Assembly (NCBI RefSeq): GCF_036248275.1
Contig: NZ_CP109181.1
Coordinates: 6,386,001 to 6,450,000 of the forward strand
Direction of reading: 5' to 3'
Source: Streptomyces sp. NBC_01716
Lineage (GTDB): Bacteria; Actinomycetota; Actinomycetes; Streptomycetales; Streptomycetaceae
Length of the DNA: 64,000 nucleotides
Shown here: positions 1-7,878 of the stretch, in pieces
Position numbering within the stretch: position 1 is the first letter of the stretch
Layout of the letters: each line of letters begins with the position of its first letter
Program-made: the position numbers and the translations under genes
Notes under the pieces: generated by a model
The model's input: the letters and a program-made list of their open reading frames with translations, nothing else
Told to the model about the DNA's origin: nothing
The model's database searches: none

Positions 1-790
1 CGGTGCCCTTCGGCGCGACCTTCCGGCTGAACCAGCCGCCCCGTACCCAGAACTCCTTCGCGCCGCTCACCAGCAGGCCGTTCGCGGTCACGCCGCGTAC
101 CTCGGTGAGCTTCTTGCAGTCCGGGCAGTCCTTCGGGAAGCCGAGCGAGCCCGGCGCCGTCCTGGACACCTCGCCGGTCGACGGGTCGACGACCGCGCTG
201 ACAGCCTTGCCGTCGCTGATCAGAATGCCGGGGCCGGTGCCCGTGACGGTCGGCGCGTCCGTCCAGGGCACCTCGACGCGCCGCTGTTCACCGGTGGCCG
301 CGTCGTACACGTCGAGGGAGACGAGCGAGTCGGCCGAGGCCAGCGCGTACTCGCCGAGGCGCCCGTACGACCAGGTCACGAAGTACTGCTTGTCGCCCTT
401 GGTCACCGCGAGCAGCCTGGGATAGCGGTCCACCGGCGCCAGGGGCCGCCACGCCTGGCCCGACCAGCCGGCCTTCCCCGTCTCGGTGTACTGGGTGCGC
501 AGCTGGTACCGGCCGTCGTCGGCCCGCGCCAGATACGCGACGAGACCGTTGGCGGAGGCGACCGCGTACTGCGGTGACACGTCCTCGATCTCCCAGCCGC
601 GCCGGGTGTTGTAGGCGTCGGGCACGTTCAGCTGTGTCTCGGGACCCGAACTCGGCACCGGCTTGCGGGGCTTGGCGTCGTCGTCCTTGGTGCCTCCGCA
701 GCTGGCGAGGACGAGCAGCATCACCAGGATCAGCACCCCGGCGATGAGAGTGACGCGCACGATCTTCTGCCGCTTGGTCATCAAGGACAT
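1..790 (-). CDS. Putative lipoprotein, 3' end outside window
   Basis: The frame is open from an ATG at 790 (or the in-frame ATG at 781) down to the window edge, so the C-terminus is missing. The product begins MSLMTKRQK, followed by a hydrophobic helix and a lipobox-like LVLASC, which predicts a lipid-anchored exported protein. The rest (WEIEDVSPQYAVASANGLVAYL, DSLVSLDVYDAATGEQ) looks like beta-propeller-style repeats, as in PQQ-like proteins, and a CPDC pair occurs late. No clear Shine-Dalgarno precedes either start. It is divergent from the methyltransferase gene at 996. The function is unknown; the lipoprotein nature is an inference from the N-terminus. Confidence 0.7.
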   Translation of the reverse strand, partial: MSLMTKRQKIVRVTLIAGVLILVMLLVLASCGGTKDDDAKPRKPVPSSGPETQLNVPDAYNTRRGWEIEDVSPQYAVASANGLVAYLARADDGRYQLRTQYTETGKAGWSGQAWRPLAPVDRYPRLLAVTKGDKQYFVTWSYGRLGEYALASADSLVSLDVYDAATGEQRRVEVPWTDAPTVTGTGPGILISDGKAVSAVVDPSTGEVSRTAPGSLGFPKDCPDCKKLTEVRGVTANGLLVSGAKEFWVRGGWFSRKVAPKGT

Positions 791-995
791 CGGCGTCAGA
801 CCGTGCGCACGGTAAAACGGCAATTGGTCCCCCCGCGAGCACGGTGTGGCGATGGAGCGGCAACGGCGGTCAGCGTAGCAACTGGGTCGGTACCCGCCGC
901 AGTTCGGTGCCGCCACGATTCCGTGCCCGTTACGTGGCGGCCGACTGTCGGACAGGCGGATTCAGGCCACACCCGGGGCGCCTACAATTTCGGCG
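791..995. other. Divergent intergenic region
   Basis: These 205 bases separate the minus-strand lipoprotein gene from the plus-strand Rsm22-like gene, so they should hold both promoters. I see no strong palindrome and no convincing -35/-10 pair. Confidence 0.4.
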
Positions 996-2060
996 GTGAA
1001 CGCCTCCCTCCGCACCGCCGACGTCCTCCGCGCCGCCCTCGCGGGACTGCTCGACGGACTGCCGCCCAGCAAGGCCGCCCAGGCCGTCGAGCGGCTGATC
1101 GCCAACTACCGGGGAGCCACCCCGACCGGCACACCGCTCCTGCGTGACCGCTCCGACGTCGCCGCCTACGCCGCCTACCGGATGCCGGCCACCTTCGAGG
1201 CCGTACGGTCCGCGCTCGACGCGCTCGCCGACGCCGCGCCCGGGTGGGCGCCGGGCAGCCACGTGGACGTCGGCGGGGGCACGGGGGCGGCGGTGTGGGC
1301 GACCGAGGCGACCTGGCCGGACGGTGAGGGGGACGACGGCGGCGGGCGTACGACGAGCGTGCTGGACTGGGCCGAACCCGCGCTCGCCCTCGGCCGCGAG
1401 CTGGCAGCCGGGTCGCCGGTGCCCGCGCTGCGCGACGCCGAGTGGCGCCGGACCAGGATCGGCACGGGCCTGAAACTCCCCGAGTGCGACCTCGTCACCG
1501 TCTCGTACGTCCTGGGGGAACTGACCGGCACCGACCGCGGCGCCCTCGTCGCCGAGGCCGCGCGCGCCGGACAGGCCGTGGTGATCGTGGAGCCGGGGAC
1601 GCCCGACGGGTACGCACGCGTCATCGAGGCCCGCGACCTGCTCATCGCGGCGGGCCTGCGCGTCGCGGCGCCCTGCCCGCACAGCGGCGCCTGCCCCATC
1701 GAACCCGGCACGGACTGGTGCCACTTCGCCGCCCGCGTCAGCCGGTCTTCGCTGCACCGGCAGGTGAAGGGGGGCTCGCTGGCGTACGAGGACGAGAAGT
1801 TCAGCTACGTGGCGGCGGTGCGCTTCGACGCGGAGCCGGTACGGGCGCGGGTGACCCGCAAGCCGCAGACCCGCAAGGGGCAGATGCTGCTCGACCTCTG
1901 TACGGAGAGCGACGGACTGCGGCGCGAGACGGTGAGCAAGCGGCACGGGCCGCTGTACCGGGCCGCGCGCGACGCGTCGTGGGGCGACGCCTGGCCGCCC
2001 CACGACGCGCCGGAGAGCGCGCCGGACAACGCTCCGGGTCACGCGCCCGAATCAGGCTGA
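996..2060 (+). CDS. Rsm22-family small ribosomal subunit methyltransferase-like protein
   Basis: The product is 354 residues from a GTG start. It has a SAM-binding glycine motif HVDVGGGTGAA near residues 89-99. A Cys/His cluster follows at about 227-243 (CPHSGACPI, then WCHFAARVSR), and then KGGSLAYEDEKFSY, which is characteristic of Rsm22 proteins; the cysteines bind an iron-sulfur or zinc centre in the family. Members associate with the small ribosomal subunit; the bacterial substrate is not established. The 3' end overlaps the convergent dimethylargininase gene by nine bases (2052-2060). Confidence 0.87.
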   Translation: MNASLRTADVLRAALAGLLDGLPPSKAAQAVERLIANYRGATPTGTPLLRDRSDVAAYAAYRMPATFEAVRSALDALADAAPGWAPGSHVDVGGGTGAAVWATEATWPDGEGDDGGGRTTSVLDWAEPALALGRELAAGSPVPALRDAEWRRTRIGTGLKLPECDLVTVSYVLGELTGTDRGALVAEAARAGQAVVIVEPGTPDGYARVIEARDLLIAAGLRVAAPCPHSGACPIEPGTDWCHFAARVSRSSLHRQVKGGSLAYEDEKFSYVAAVRFDAEPVRARVTRKPQTRKGQMLLDLCTESDGLRRETVSKRHGPLYRAARDASWGDAWPPHDAPESAPDNAPGHAPESG

Positions 2061-2909
2061 GAGCAGCAACTCCCGCCGTACGTCCAGCTCTTGTTCCGGA
2101 CGCAGCTCCTGCGTGCAGCACTTCACGCTGCCGCCGCCCTTGAGCAGCTCGCCCAGGTCCATGGCGATCGGCTCGTAACCCCGGCGTCTGAGCGGTGCGA
2201 AGAGACCGGCCGCCGCCTGCGGCAGCAGCACATGGCGGCCGTCGCTCACGGCGTTGAGCCCGAGGGCCGCCGCGTCCGTCTCCTCCGCGATGAGCGCGTC
2301 CGGGAAGAGCCGGGCGAGGACGGCCCGGCTGCCCGGCGAGAACGCGCCGGGGTAGTACATGACGTCGTCGGCCGCGTCGTCCAGGACACAGAGCGCGGTG
2401 TCCAGGTGGTAGTAGCGCGGATCGACCAGATCGAGACCGATCACCGGCCGGCCGAAGAACTCCTGTGCCTCGTCGTGCGAGAGCGGACTGGACCGGAAGC
2501 CGCGCCCGGCCAGGATGTACGAGCCGGTGACGGCGAAGTCGCCCTCGCCCTCGTTGATGTGCGCCGGCTCATGGATCTCGGTGAAGCCGCGCGCGCGGAA
2601 CCAGGTCAGATGCGCCTCCGCCTCCCGCGTGCGCTCGGGATGCGCGAACCGCGCGCCGAGCACACGGCCGTCGATGACGGTCGCGCCGTTGGCCGCGTAC
2701 ACCATGTCGGGCAGGTCGGGCCGGGGTTCGAGCAGGGAGACGGTGTGACCGAGAGCGCGGTAGCGGTCGCGGAGCACCTCCCACTGCGCGAGGGCCAGCG
2801 GAATGTCCACCGGTTTCGACGGATCCATCCACGGGTTGATCGAGTACGTCACTCTGAAATGCGCCGGTGGGCACATCAGATAGCGCCGGGGCGAGGCGTC
2901 ACGAGGCAA
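2052..2909 (-). CDS. ddaH: Dimethylarginine dimethylaminohydrolase (dimethylargininase)
   Basis: This is a 285-residue member of the guanidino-modifying amidinotransferase fold. It would hydrolyse N-omega-methylated arginine to citrulline and methylamine. Visible marks are RYLMCPPAHFRVTYSINPWM at the N-terminus, DPRYYHLDTALCVL carrying the catalytic His, and GGGSVKCCTQEL near the C-terminus carrying the catalytic Cys. I chose the TTG at 2909 because GAGGAG lies six bases upstream; an ATG at 2876 (MCPPAHF) is the alternative. The longer frame to 3071 would cross the divergent tetR promoter and is unlikely. The neighbouring TetR gene may control it from the shared promoter region. Confidence 0.85.
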   Translation of the reverse strand: MPRDASPRRYLMCPPAHFRVTYSINPWMDPSKPVDIPLALAQWEVLRDRYRALGHTVSLLEPRPDLPDMVYAANGATVIDGRVLGARFAHPERTREAEAHLTWFRARGFTEIHEPAHINEGEGDFAVTGSYILAGRGFRSSPLSHDEAQEFFGRPVIGLDLVDPRYYHLDTALCVLDDAADDVMYYPGAFSPGSRAVLARLFPDALIAEETDAAALGLNAVSDGRHVLLPQAAAGLFAPLRRRGYEPIAMDLGELLKGGGSVKCCTQELRPEQELDVRRELLLSA

Positions 2910-3012
2910 CGAGGGCTCCTCACGAACGATGGGATCGCACGGGGTGTGTGCGTCGCCCCATGGTCCGCCCGGAAAGGGCGTTCGCACAGTGATCCGTTCG
3001 GGTGGTTCATCG

Positions 3013-3033
3013 GGCGAGACGGTGCGTCTCGCC
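3013..3033. promoter_or_regulatory. Palindromic operator, probable TetR site
   Basis: A perfect inverted repeat, GGCGAGACG-gtg-CGTCTCGCC, lies 19 bases before the tetR start at 3053 and in the 143-base region shared with ddaH. Its size and position fit autoregulation by the adjacent TetR protein and possible control of ddaH. Confidence 0.7.
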
Positions 3034-3052
3034 TTCCTGGTAGGCTGACGGA

Positions 3053-3685
3053 ATGGCTGAGAGCAAGGCACCGGACTCCACCCGCCGCAGCGAGAGGTCG
3101 CGCCGCGCGATCTACGCCGCCGCCCTGTCCCTGGTGGGCGAGGCCGGCTACGCGAAGACGACGATCGAGGGCATCGCGGCCCGCGCGGGCGTCGGCAAAC
3201 AGACGATCTACCGCTGGTGGCCGTCGAAGGCAGCCGTACTCCTCGAAGCCTTCCTCGACCTGGGCGAACAGGCCGCCGAGGCGGCCGGCGGCGGCGCCGG
3301 CGCGTACGAGATCCCGGACACCGGCGATCTCGCGGCGGACCTCAAGCCGGTGCTGCGCGCCACGGTCGACGAGCTGAACGATCCGAGGTTCGAGGCGCCG
3401 ATCCGCGCGCTCGCCGCCGAGGGCATCGTGGACGCGGCGATCGGCGCCCAGTACGCGGAGAAGCTCCTGGAGCCGCAAGCCGCCCTCTACGTACGGAGGC
3501 TGCGGGCCGCGCAGGAGGCGGGGACCGTACGCGACGACATCGACCCGCGCACCGCGATGGAGCTGCTCACCGGCCCGATCCTGCACCGCTGGCTGCTGCG
3601 GACGCTGCCGCTCACCCACGAGTACGCGGACTCGCTGGTCGACTACGCGCTCGGCGGACTGGCGCCGAGGTCATCGGATCAGTAG
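3053..3685 (+). CDS. TetR/AcrR-family transcriptional regulator
   Basis: The 210-residue protein has an N-terminal TetR helix-turn-helix at about residues 14-60 (TTIEGIAARAGVGKQTIYRWW), followed by an all-helical ligand domain of the TetR_C type. It starts at ATG 3053 and is divergent from ddaH. The palindrome at 3013-3033 lies directly upstream, so autorepression and regulation of ddaH are the simplest model. The ligand cannot be read from sequence. Confidence 0.92.
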   Translation: MAESKAPDSTRRSERSRRAIYAAALSLVGEAGYAKTTIEGIAARAGVGKQTIYRWWPSKAAVLLEAFLDLGEQAAEAAGGGAGAYEIPDTGDLAADLKPVLRATVDELNDPRFEAPIRALAAEGIVDAAIGAQYAEKLLEPQAALYVRRLRAAQEAGTVRDDIDPRTAMELLTGPILHRWLLRTLPLTHEYADSLVDYALGGLAPRSSDQ

Positions 3686-4011
3686 CCCGACCGGTCCATC
3701 GGCCCCGTCGGTTCTCTCGGCCTCATCGGCTCCGTCGGCCCTGGTCGGGCGTCTCGCGGCACTCAGTGCCGTATCGGGCCGTACCGGATTTTCGACCCGT
3801 ACGGGGTGAGTTCCCTGCCAGGCCGAATGTGTCGAACACCACCGGCACCCATCGCCCGCATCGGTGGCTGATTTCCCGAAATAGCCTGGGATGGCGCCCG
3901 GTGATGGGCATCCGCCCGCCCACCCCGGTTGAGGAGTGCGGCCCCCCGAGGCGCAGGATGGTGCGAACATGGAAGAGTCCGAGAGGGCCGATGCATGAGG
4001 TGAGGGGATAG
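3686..4011. other. 326-base intergenic region
   Basis: No gene is supported here. The last bases contain GAGGTGAGGGG just before the ATG at 4012, a good ribosome site for the next gene. A few very short ATG frames (for example at 3969) exist but have no support. I see no terminator or clear promoter. Confidence 0.5.
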
Positions 4012-4758
4012 ATGGGCGACGATTTCGGCCGCTACCGCGGCACTGAGGGCAGGGTTTCCCAGTGGCTGCGCCGACTCGCCAGAAAGACCGATGACGGTCC
4101 GGCGTCCGCCCAGGACCCCGACGCCCGCCTGGCACTGCTCCTCGCGGTGGCCGCCGCCGGTATGCCCGTCTCGCCCGCCGCGCACCCCATCGGCTACCGA
4201 TGTTCGTGCGAACGCATCGGCTGTCCCACCCCCGCCAGACATCCCATCTCCTTCGCCTGGCAGACACAGTCCACGACCGACGAGGCCCAGATCGAACGCT
4301 GGGCCAGGAACCAGCCCGAGGCCAACTTCATCACGGCGACCGGTCTGGTCCACGACGTCCTCGACGTCCCGCTGGAGGCGGGCCGCATGGCACTGGAGCG
4401 GCTGCTCGGCGCGGGGATCGACGTCGGTCCTGTGGCCGATTCGGGCGGCGACCGGATGCTCTTCTTCACCGCCACCCGGGGCACGCCCGAGGACGAGGAC
4501 GAGTGGTGGCCCTGTGAACTGGACTGCCACCCCGAGACGATGGACGAGCATCCCGGCTTCCGCTGGCACTGCCGGGGCAGTTACGTCCTCGTACCGCCGG
4601 CGAGGCTGCCCGGCGAGCTGTCGATGACCTGGCTGCGCGGCCCCGAGCATCCGCTGCCGGACCCGCTGACGCTGCTGGAGTCGCTGACCGACGCGTGCGC
4701 GCGGTACGCGGGCGAGAACCAGGAGCTGGACCCGGTGGCCTGGCCGCTCGGCCGCTGA
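4012..4758 (+). CDS. Primase/polymerase-like (prim-pol fold) protein with degenerate active site
   Basis: The 248-residue protein has the layout of the bifunctional DNA primase/polymerase N-terminal domain. A zinc-type cluster CSCERIGCPTPARHP lies at about residues 64-78, then NFITATG, then a beta-strand/GG segment. Catalytic family members carry an Asp-x-Asp pair and a GGxxHLYF-like His. Here the corresponding segments read VLDVPLEAG (about 116-124) and SGGDRMLFF (about 144-152), so the second Asp and the His appear to be lost. A strong ribosome site precedes ATG 4012. The gene stands alone, with no helicase neighbour. I infer a nucleic-acid-binding or regulatory role rather than synthesis. 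Confidence 0.75.
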   Translation: MGDDFGRYRGTEGRVSQWLRRLARKTDDGPASAQDPDARLALLLAVAAAGMPVSPAAHPIGYRCSCERIGCPTPARHPISFAWQTQSTTDEAQIERWARNQPEANFITATGLVHDVLDVPLEAGRMALERLLGAGIDVGPVADSGGDRMLFFTATRGTPEDEDEWWPCELDCHPETMDEHPGFRWHCRGSYVLVPPARLPGELSMTWLRGPEHPLPDPLTLLESLTDACARYAGENQELDPVAWPLGR

Positions 4759-4816
4759 CCACCCGAGCCGGACCGGACCGCCGTCGGACGACGGTCCGCG
4801 CTCGCCCGCCTGTGTT

Positions 4817-4854
4817 CTGCGGGGCGTCCCCCTGCGGGGCGTCCCCCTGCGGGG
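4817..4854. repeat. 15-bp tandem repeat with small hairpins
   Basis: The unit CTGCGGGGCGTCCCC occurs twice (4817-4831, 4832-4846), followed by a partial copy. Each unit can fold as GGGG-cgt-CCCC. It lies between the convergent ends of the prim-pol-like gene and the hmu-linked lipoprotein gene and may aid termination. Confidence 0.6.
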
Positions 4855-4858
4855 GGTG

Positions 4859-5839
4859 TCAGGAGCCTTCGGCCCCTATCACCCCTTGCAGCCTGCTCAC
4901 CACGTCTATCCGGTCCGCCTCGGCCCCGCCCGGCTTCACCAGCGCCGCCTGGCTCGACACCCACTCCTTGGTGAGAGTGTCCTTCACCTCACCGGTCATC
5001 AGCGCCTTCACGTCGGCGCTCACGGTCGGGGTGAAGCCCTCGGCGGCCGTCTGCCGGTCGAAGTACTTGATCGCGAAGAAGACGAGCGCGCCGCCGTCCT
5101 TCGTGGCGAGGGCGAGAGGCGCGAAGTCCCCGGTGTCCAGGCGCTGATCGCTGTACTGGATGGTGAGACCGGGCAGCTTGGCGTTCTTCGCGCGGATGTC
5201 CCGCCACTCGTCGGTGTGCGGTCCCGGCGCGAAGTGCTCGGGCTCGCCGTCCTTCAAGTACGAGATGTACTCGGCGCCCACGTCTCCGGGGGCGACCGCC
5301 GGTGACTCGCTGTCGGCGGGGGCCGGTTCGACGAAGCCGTCCTTGTCGGTCTTGAACTCCGGGAACTCGTCCGGCGTGAGGATCGCGAGATAGGCGACCT
5401 CCCACAGCTGGTCGGCGCCGTTGCGTACGAAGACCAGGACCCAGCGGTTGTCGCCGGGGCCGTCGTCCTTGTCGCGGTTGCTGTCGGTGTCGGCGACGAA
5501 CCAGCGCGGCCAGCCCGCCTTCTTGGGGATGAGGAACTTGGCGTCGGTCAGCTCCAGCGGCTGGTGCCGGTCGTTGCCGTCGGGGTCGGTGATGCTTCTG
5601 GCCTTGAGCCCGGCCTGGTTGATCGCGCCCAGCGCACCGGTGACCCGGCCGGCGTCCAGGCCGGGGTCGTACGCCTTGTCGGCCTTGTTGTACGCCTCGG
5701 TGAAATCCGCGAGGGCCTGGGCCGCCTCGGACTTCTTCGCACCTGGCAGCACGGCCAGTTCACCGTGGACCGTCATACACCCACTCGCGAGCAGCGACAT
5801 CACCATCGCGAGTCCCGCTGCCCGAATCGGCCTTCTCAT
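4859..5839 (-). CDS. Lipoprotein of the heme-uptake operon, unknown function
   Basis: The protein is 326 residues. It has a typical lipoprotein signal, MRRPIRAAGLAMVMSLLASG, with the lipidated Cys at 21, so it should sit on the outer face of the membrane. The mature part contains no domain I can name. Its ATG overlaps the hmuV stop by four bases (5836-5839), so it is translationally coupled to and probably co-transcribed with hmuTUV. An accessory role in heme or iron handling is suggested by position only. Confidence 0.8.
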   Translation of the reverse strand: MRRPIRAAGLAMVMSLLASGCMTVHGELAVLPGAKKSEAAQALADFTEAYNKADKAYDPGLDAGRVTGALGAINQAGLKARSITDPDGNDRHQPLELTDAKFLIPKKAGWPRWFVADTDSNRDKDDGPGDNRWVLVFVRNGADQLWEVAYLAILTPDEFPEFKTDKDGFVEPAPADSESPAVAPGDVGAEYISYLKDGEPEHFAPGPHTDEWRDIRAKNAKLPGLTIQYSDQRLDTGDFAPLALATKDGGALVFFAIKYFDRQTAAEGFTPTVSADVKALMTGEVKDTLTKEWVSSQAALVKPGGAEADRIDVVSRLQGVIGAEGS

Positions 5840-6774
5840 CGGTCGCCTTCTGCTCCGTGACCCCCACTGACCGTCCGAACCCTACCGGTCCGCACCGGCA
5901 CCACGAGCGGGGTCCCGGTGCGCGGGTGCGGGAAGACCTCGACGGGCTGTCGGTAGACCCGGCTGAGGAGTTGACCGCCGAACACGTCCGCCGGCGGGCC
6001 CTCCGCCGCGATCCGTCCCTCGTGCAGGACGGCGGCCCGGTCGGCGTGCGCGGCGGCCAGCCCGAGGTCGTGCAGCACGACGACGACGGCGTCACCGGCC
6101 GCCGCGCGGGCCCGGCAGACGCGCAGCACCAACTCCTGGTGGCGCAGGTCGAGTGCGGCGGTCGGCTCGTCGAGCAGGAGCAGCGGGGCGCGCTGGGCGA
6201 GCACCCGGGCGAGCGCGACACGGGCGCGTTCGCCGCCGGAGAGGGCGGAGAAGGGGCGCCGGGCGAACTCGCCCACCTCCGTGGCCGCCATCGCCTCGGC
6301 CACGGCCGCGTCGTCGTCCTCCTCCGACGCCGTGCCCGCCCAGGGGGCGCGGCCCATCCGGACGACGTCCTCCACGGGGAAGGGGAAGGAGAGCGTGGCC
6401 GCCTGCGGCAACACGGCCCGCCGCAGGGCGAGTTCGGGCGCGGACCAGTCATGGGCGGCGCGGCCGGCGATCCGTACGCCACCGCCGGTGGCGGGGTCGG
6501 GAGGCAGATCGGCCGCGAGGGCGGCGAGGAGCGTCGACTTGCCGGCCCCGTTCGGCCCGACGAGAGCGAGCACCTCACCGGCGCGTACGACGAGGTCGAC
6601 CCCGCCGTCGGTACCGCCGAGCACGTCGCGGCCCCCGAGCCGTATCCGCAGGTCCCGTGCCTCGGCCACGACGTCCCCGGGCGCGAAGGGCGCGGGCGAT
6701 TCCCGGCCCCGTACGGGGAACAGATTCCGCACCACGCGGTGCGCCGCGGCCTTCACGACGGTGCCGGTTCTCAT
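5836..6774 (-). CDS. hmuV: Heme ABC transporter ATP-binding protein HmuV
   Basis: This 312-residue ABC ATPase has Walker A GPNGAGKST near residue 70, signature LSGGERARVALARVLA near 175 and Walker B LLLLDEPTAALD near 196. The order hmuT-hmuU-hmuV and the nearby HtaA and heme oxygenase genes mark it as the heme importer ATPase rather than a siderophore one. ATG 6774 overlaps the hmuU stop by four bases. The frame is open much further upstream, but that stretch is a shadow of hmuU. Confidence 0.92.
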   Translation of the reverse strand: MRTGTVVKAAAHRVVRNLFPVRGRESPAPFAPGDVVAEARDLRIRLGGRDVLGGTDGGVDLVVRAGEVLALVGPNGAGKSTLLAALAADLPPDPATGGGVRIAGRAAHDWSAPELALRRAVLPQAATLSFPFPVEDVVRMGRAPWAGTASEEDDDAAVAEAMAATEVGEFARRPFSALSGGERARVALARVLAQRAPLLLLDEPTAALDLRHQELVLRVCRARAAAGDAVVVVLHDLGLAAAHADRAAVLHEGRIAAEGPPADVFGGQLLSRVYRQPVEVFPHPRTGTPLVVPVRTGRVRTVSGGHGAEGDR

Positions 6775-7877
6775 GCCCAACCCCCTTGCCTGCGGCGGGT
6801 CCTGCGCAGCAGCAGGAAGAAGAACGGACTGCCGAAGAGAGCTGTCAGGACACCCAGGGGCAGTTCGGCCGGGGCCGCCACCGTGCGGGCCGCCAGGTCG
6901 CCCGCCACCAGGACCAGCGCGCCTCCGAGCGCGCTGCCCGGCACCAGGAAGCGGTGGCCGGGGCCGTTCACCATCCGCAGGAGATGCGGGACCAGCAGGC
7001 CGACGAAGGTGATGATCCCCGCGACCGCCACGGCGGCGGCCGTCAGGAGTGCCACGACCAGGACCAGGACGATCCGCAGCCGTTCGACATCCACGCCCAG
7101 ATGCCTGGCCGGCCGTTCGCCCAGCGCGAGGAGGTCCAACTTCCGTGCGTAGAAAGGCGCGACGGCCAGACCGAGGAGCGCGCACGGCAGTACGGCGAGC
7201 ACCTTGGGCCAGGTCGCCTGGGCCAGCGAGCCGAGCTGCCAGAAGGTGATCTGGCTGATCTGCGCGTTGTCGGCGAAGAAGATGGACAGTCCGATGAGCG
7301 CGCCCGAGAAGGCGTTCACCGCGATGCCGGTGAGGATGAGCGTGACCACCTCCGTACGGCCGCCGGAGCGGGACATCGCGTACACGAGGAGCACCGTCAC
7401 CAGCCCGGAGACGAACGCGCAGACGGTGACCGTCCAGTTGCCGAAGAAGCTCAGGCCGAGCGCGATCGACGCGACGGCGCCGACCGCCGCGCCGGCGGAG
7501 ATGCCGATGACCCCGGGCTCGGCGAGCGGATTGCCGAACACGCCCTGCATCAGGGCGCCCGCACAGCCCAGCGAGGCGCCGACGAGCAGCGCGAGGACGA
7601 CGCGCGGCAGCCGGACGTTCCACAGGACGCTCTCGGGGACCCGTTCGAGCGCGGTGCCACCGAGACCGGTCCGGTGCAGGACGGAGGAGAGGACGTCGCC
7701 GAGGGGGATGTCGTACGCGCCGAGCCCGGCGGAGAGCAGACAGAGCACGAGCAGCACACCGAGCAGCCCGGCCGTCAACAGCCAGGTTCTCCCGCGCCGC
7801 CCGGGCCGCTCCTTCGAAGTGGCCCCGGACGGGGCGGTGTCCGGCGGCCCGGCGGTCACCGTGGGCGTGGCCGTCAT
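6771..7877 (-). CDS. hmuU: Heme ABC transporter permease HmuU (FecCD family)
   Basis: The 368-residue integral membrane protein has about ten hydrophobic segments and FecCD-family motifs, including RLPRVVLALLVGASLGCAG, GVFGNPLAEPGVIGISAGA and ITFVGLLVPHLLR. It would form the membrane channel for heme handed over by HmuT, powered by HmuV. The start at 7877 lies one base from the end of hmuT, and the 3' end overlaps hmuV, so the genes form one operon controlled from the iron-boxed promoter upstream of hmuT. Confidence 0.93.
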   Translation of the reverse strand: MTATPTVTAGPPDTAPSGATSKERPGRRGRTWLLTAGLLGVLLVLCLLSAGLGAYDIPLGDVLSSVLHRTGLGGTALERVPESVLWNVRLPRVVLALLVGASLGCAGALMQGVFGNPLAEPGVIGISAGAAVGAVASIALGLSFFGNWTVTVCAFVSGLVTVLLVYAMSRSGGRTEVVTLILTGIAVNAFSGALIGLSIFFADNAQISQITFWQLGSLAQATWPKVLAVLPCALLGLAVAPFYARKLDLLALGERPARHLGVDVERLRIVLVLVVALLTAAAVAVAGIITFVGLLVPHLLRMVNGPGHRFLVPGSALGGALVLVAGDLAARTVAAPAELPLGVLTALFGSPFFFLLLRRTRRRQGGWA

Positions 7878-7878
7878 G

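Noticed and set aside
2910..3071. Longer N-terminus for the dimethylargininase (ATG 3071)
   Set aside because: It would cross the tetR start and its operator; the TTG at 2909 has a GAGGAG ribosome site and fits family length.
3969..4011. Short leader peptides before the prim-pol-like gene
   Set aside because: The frames of under ten codons have no conserved feature, and the purine-rich stretch is explained as a ribosome site.
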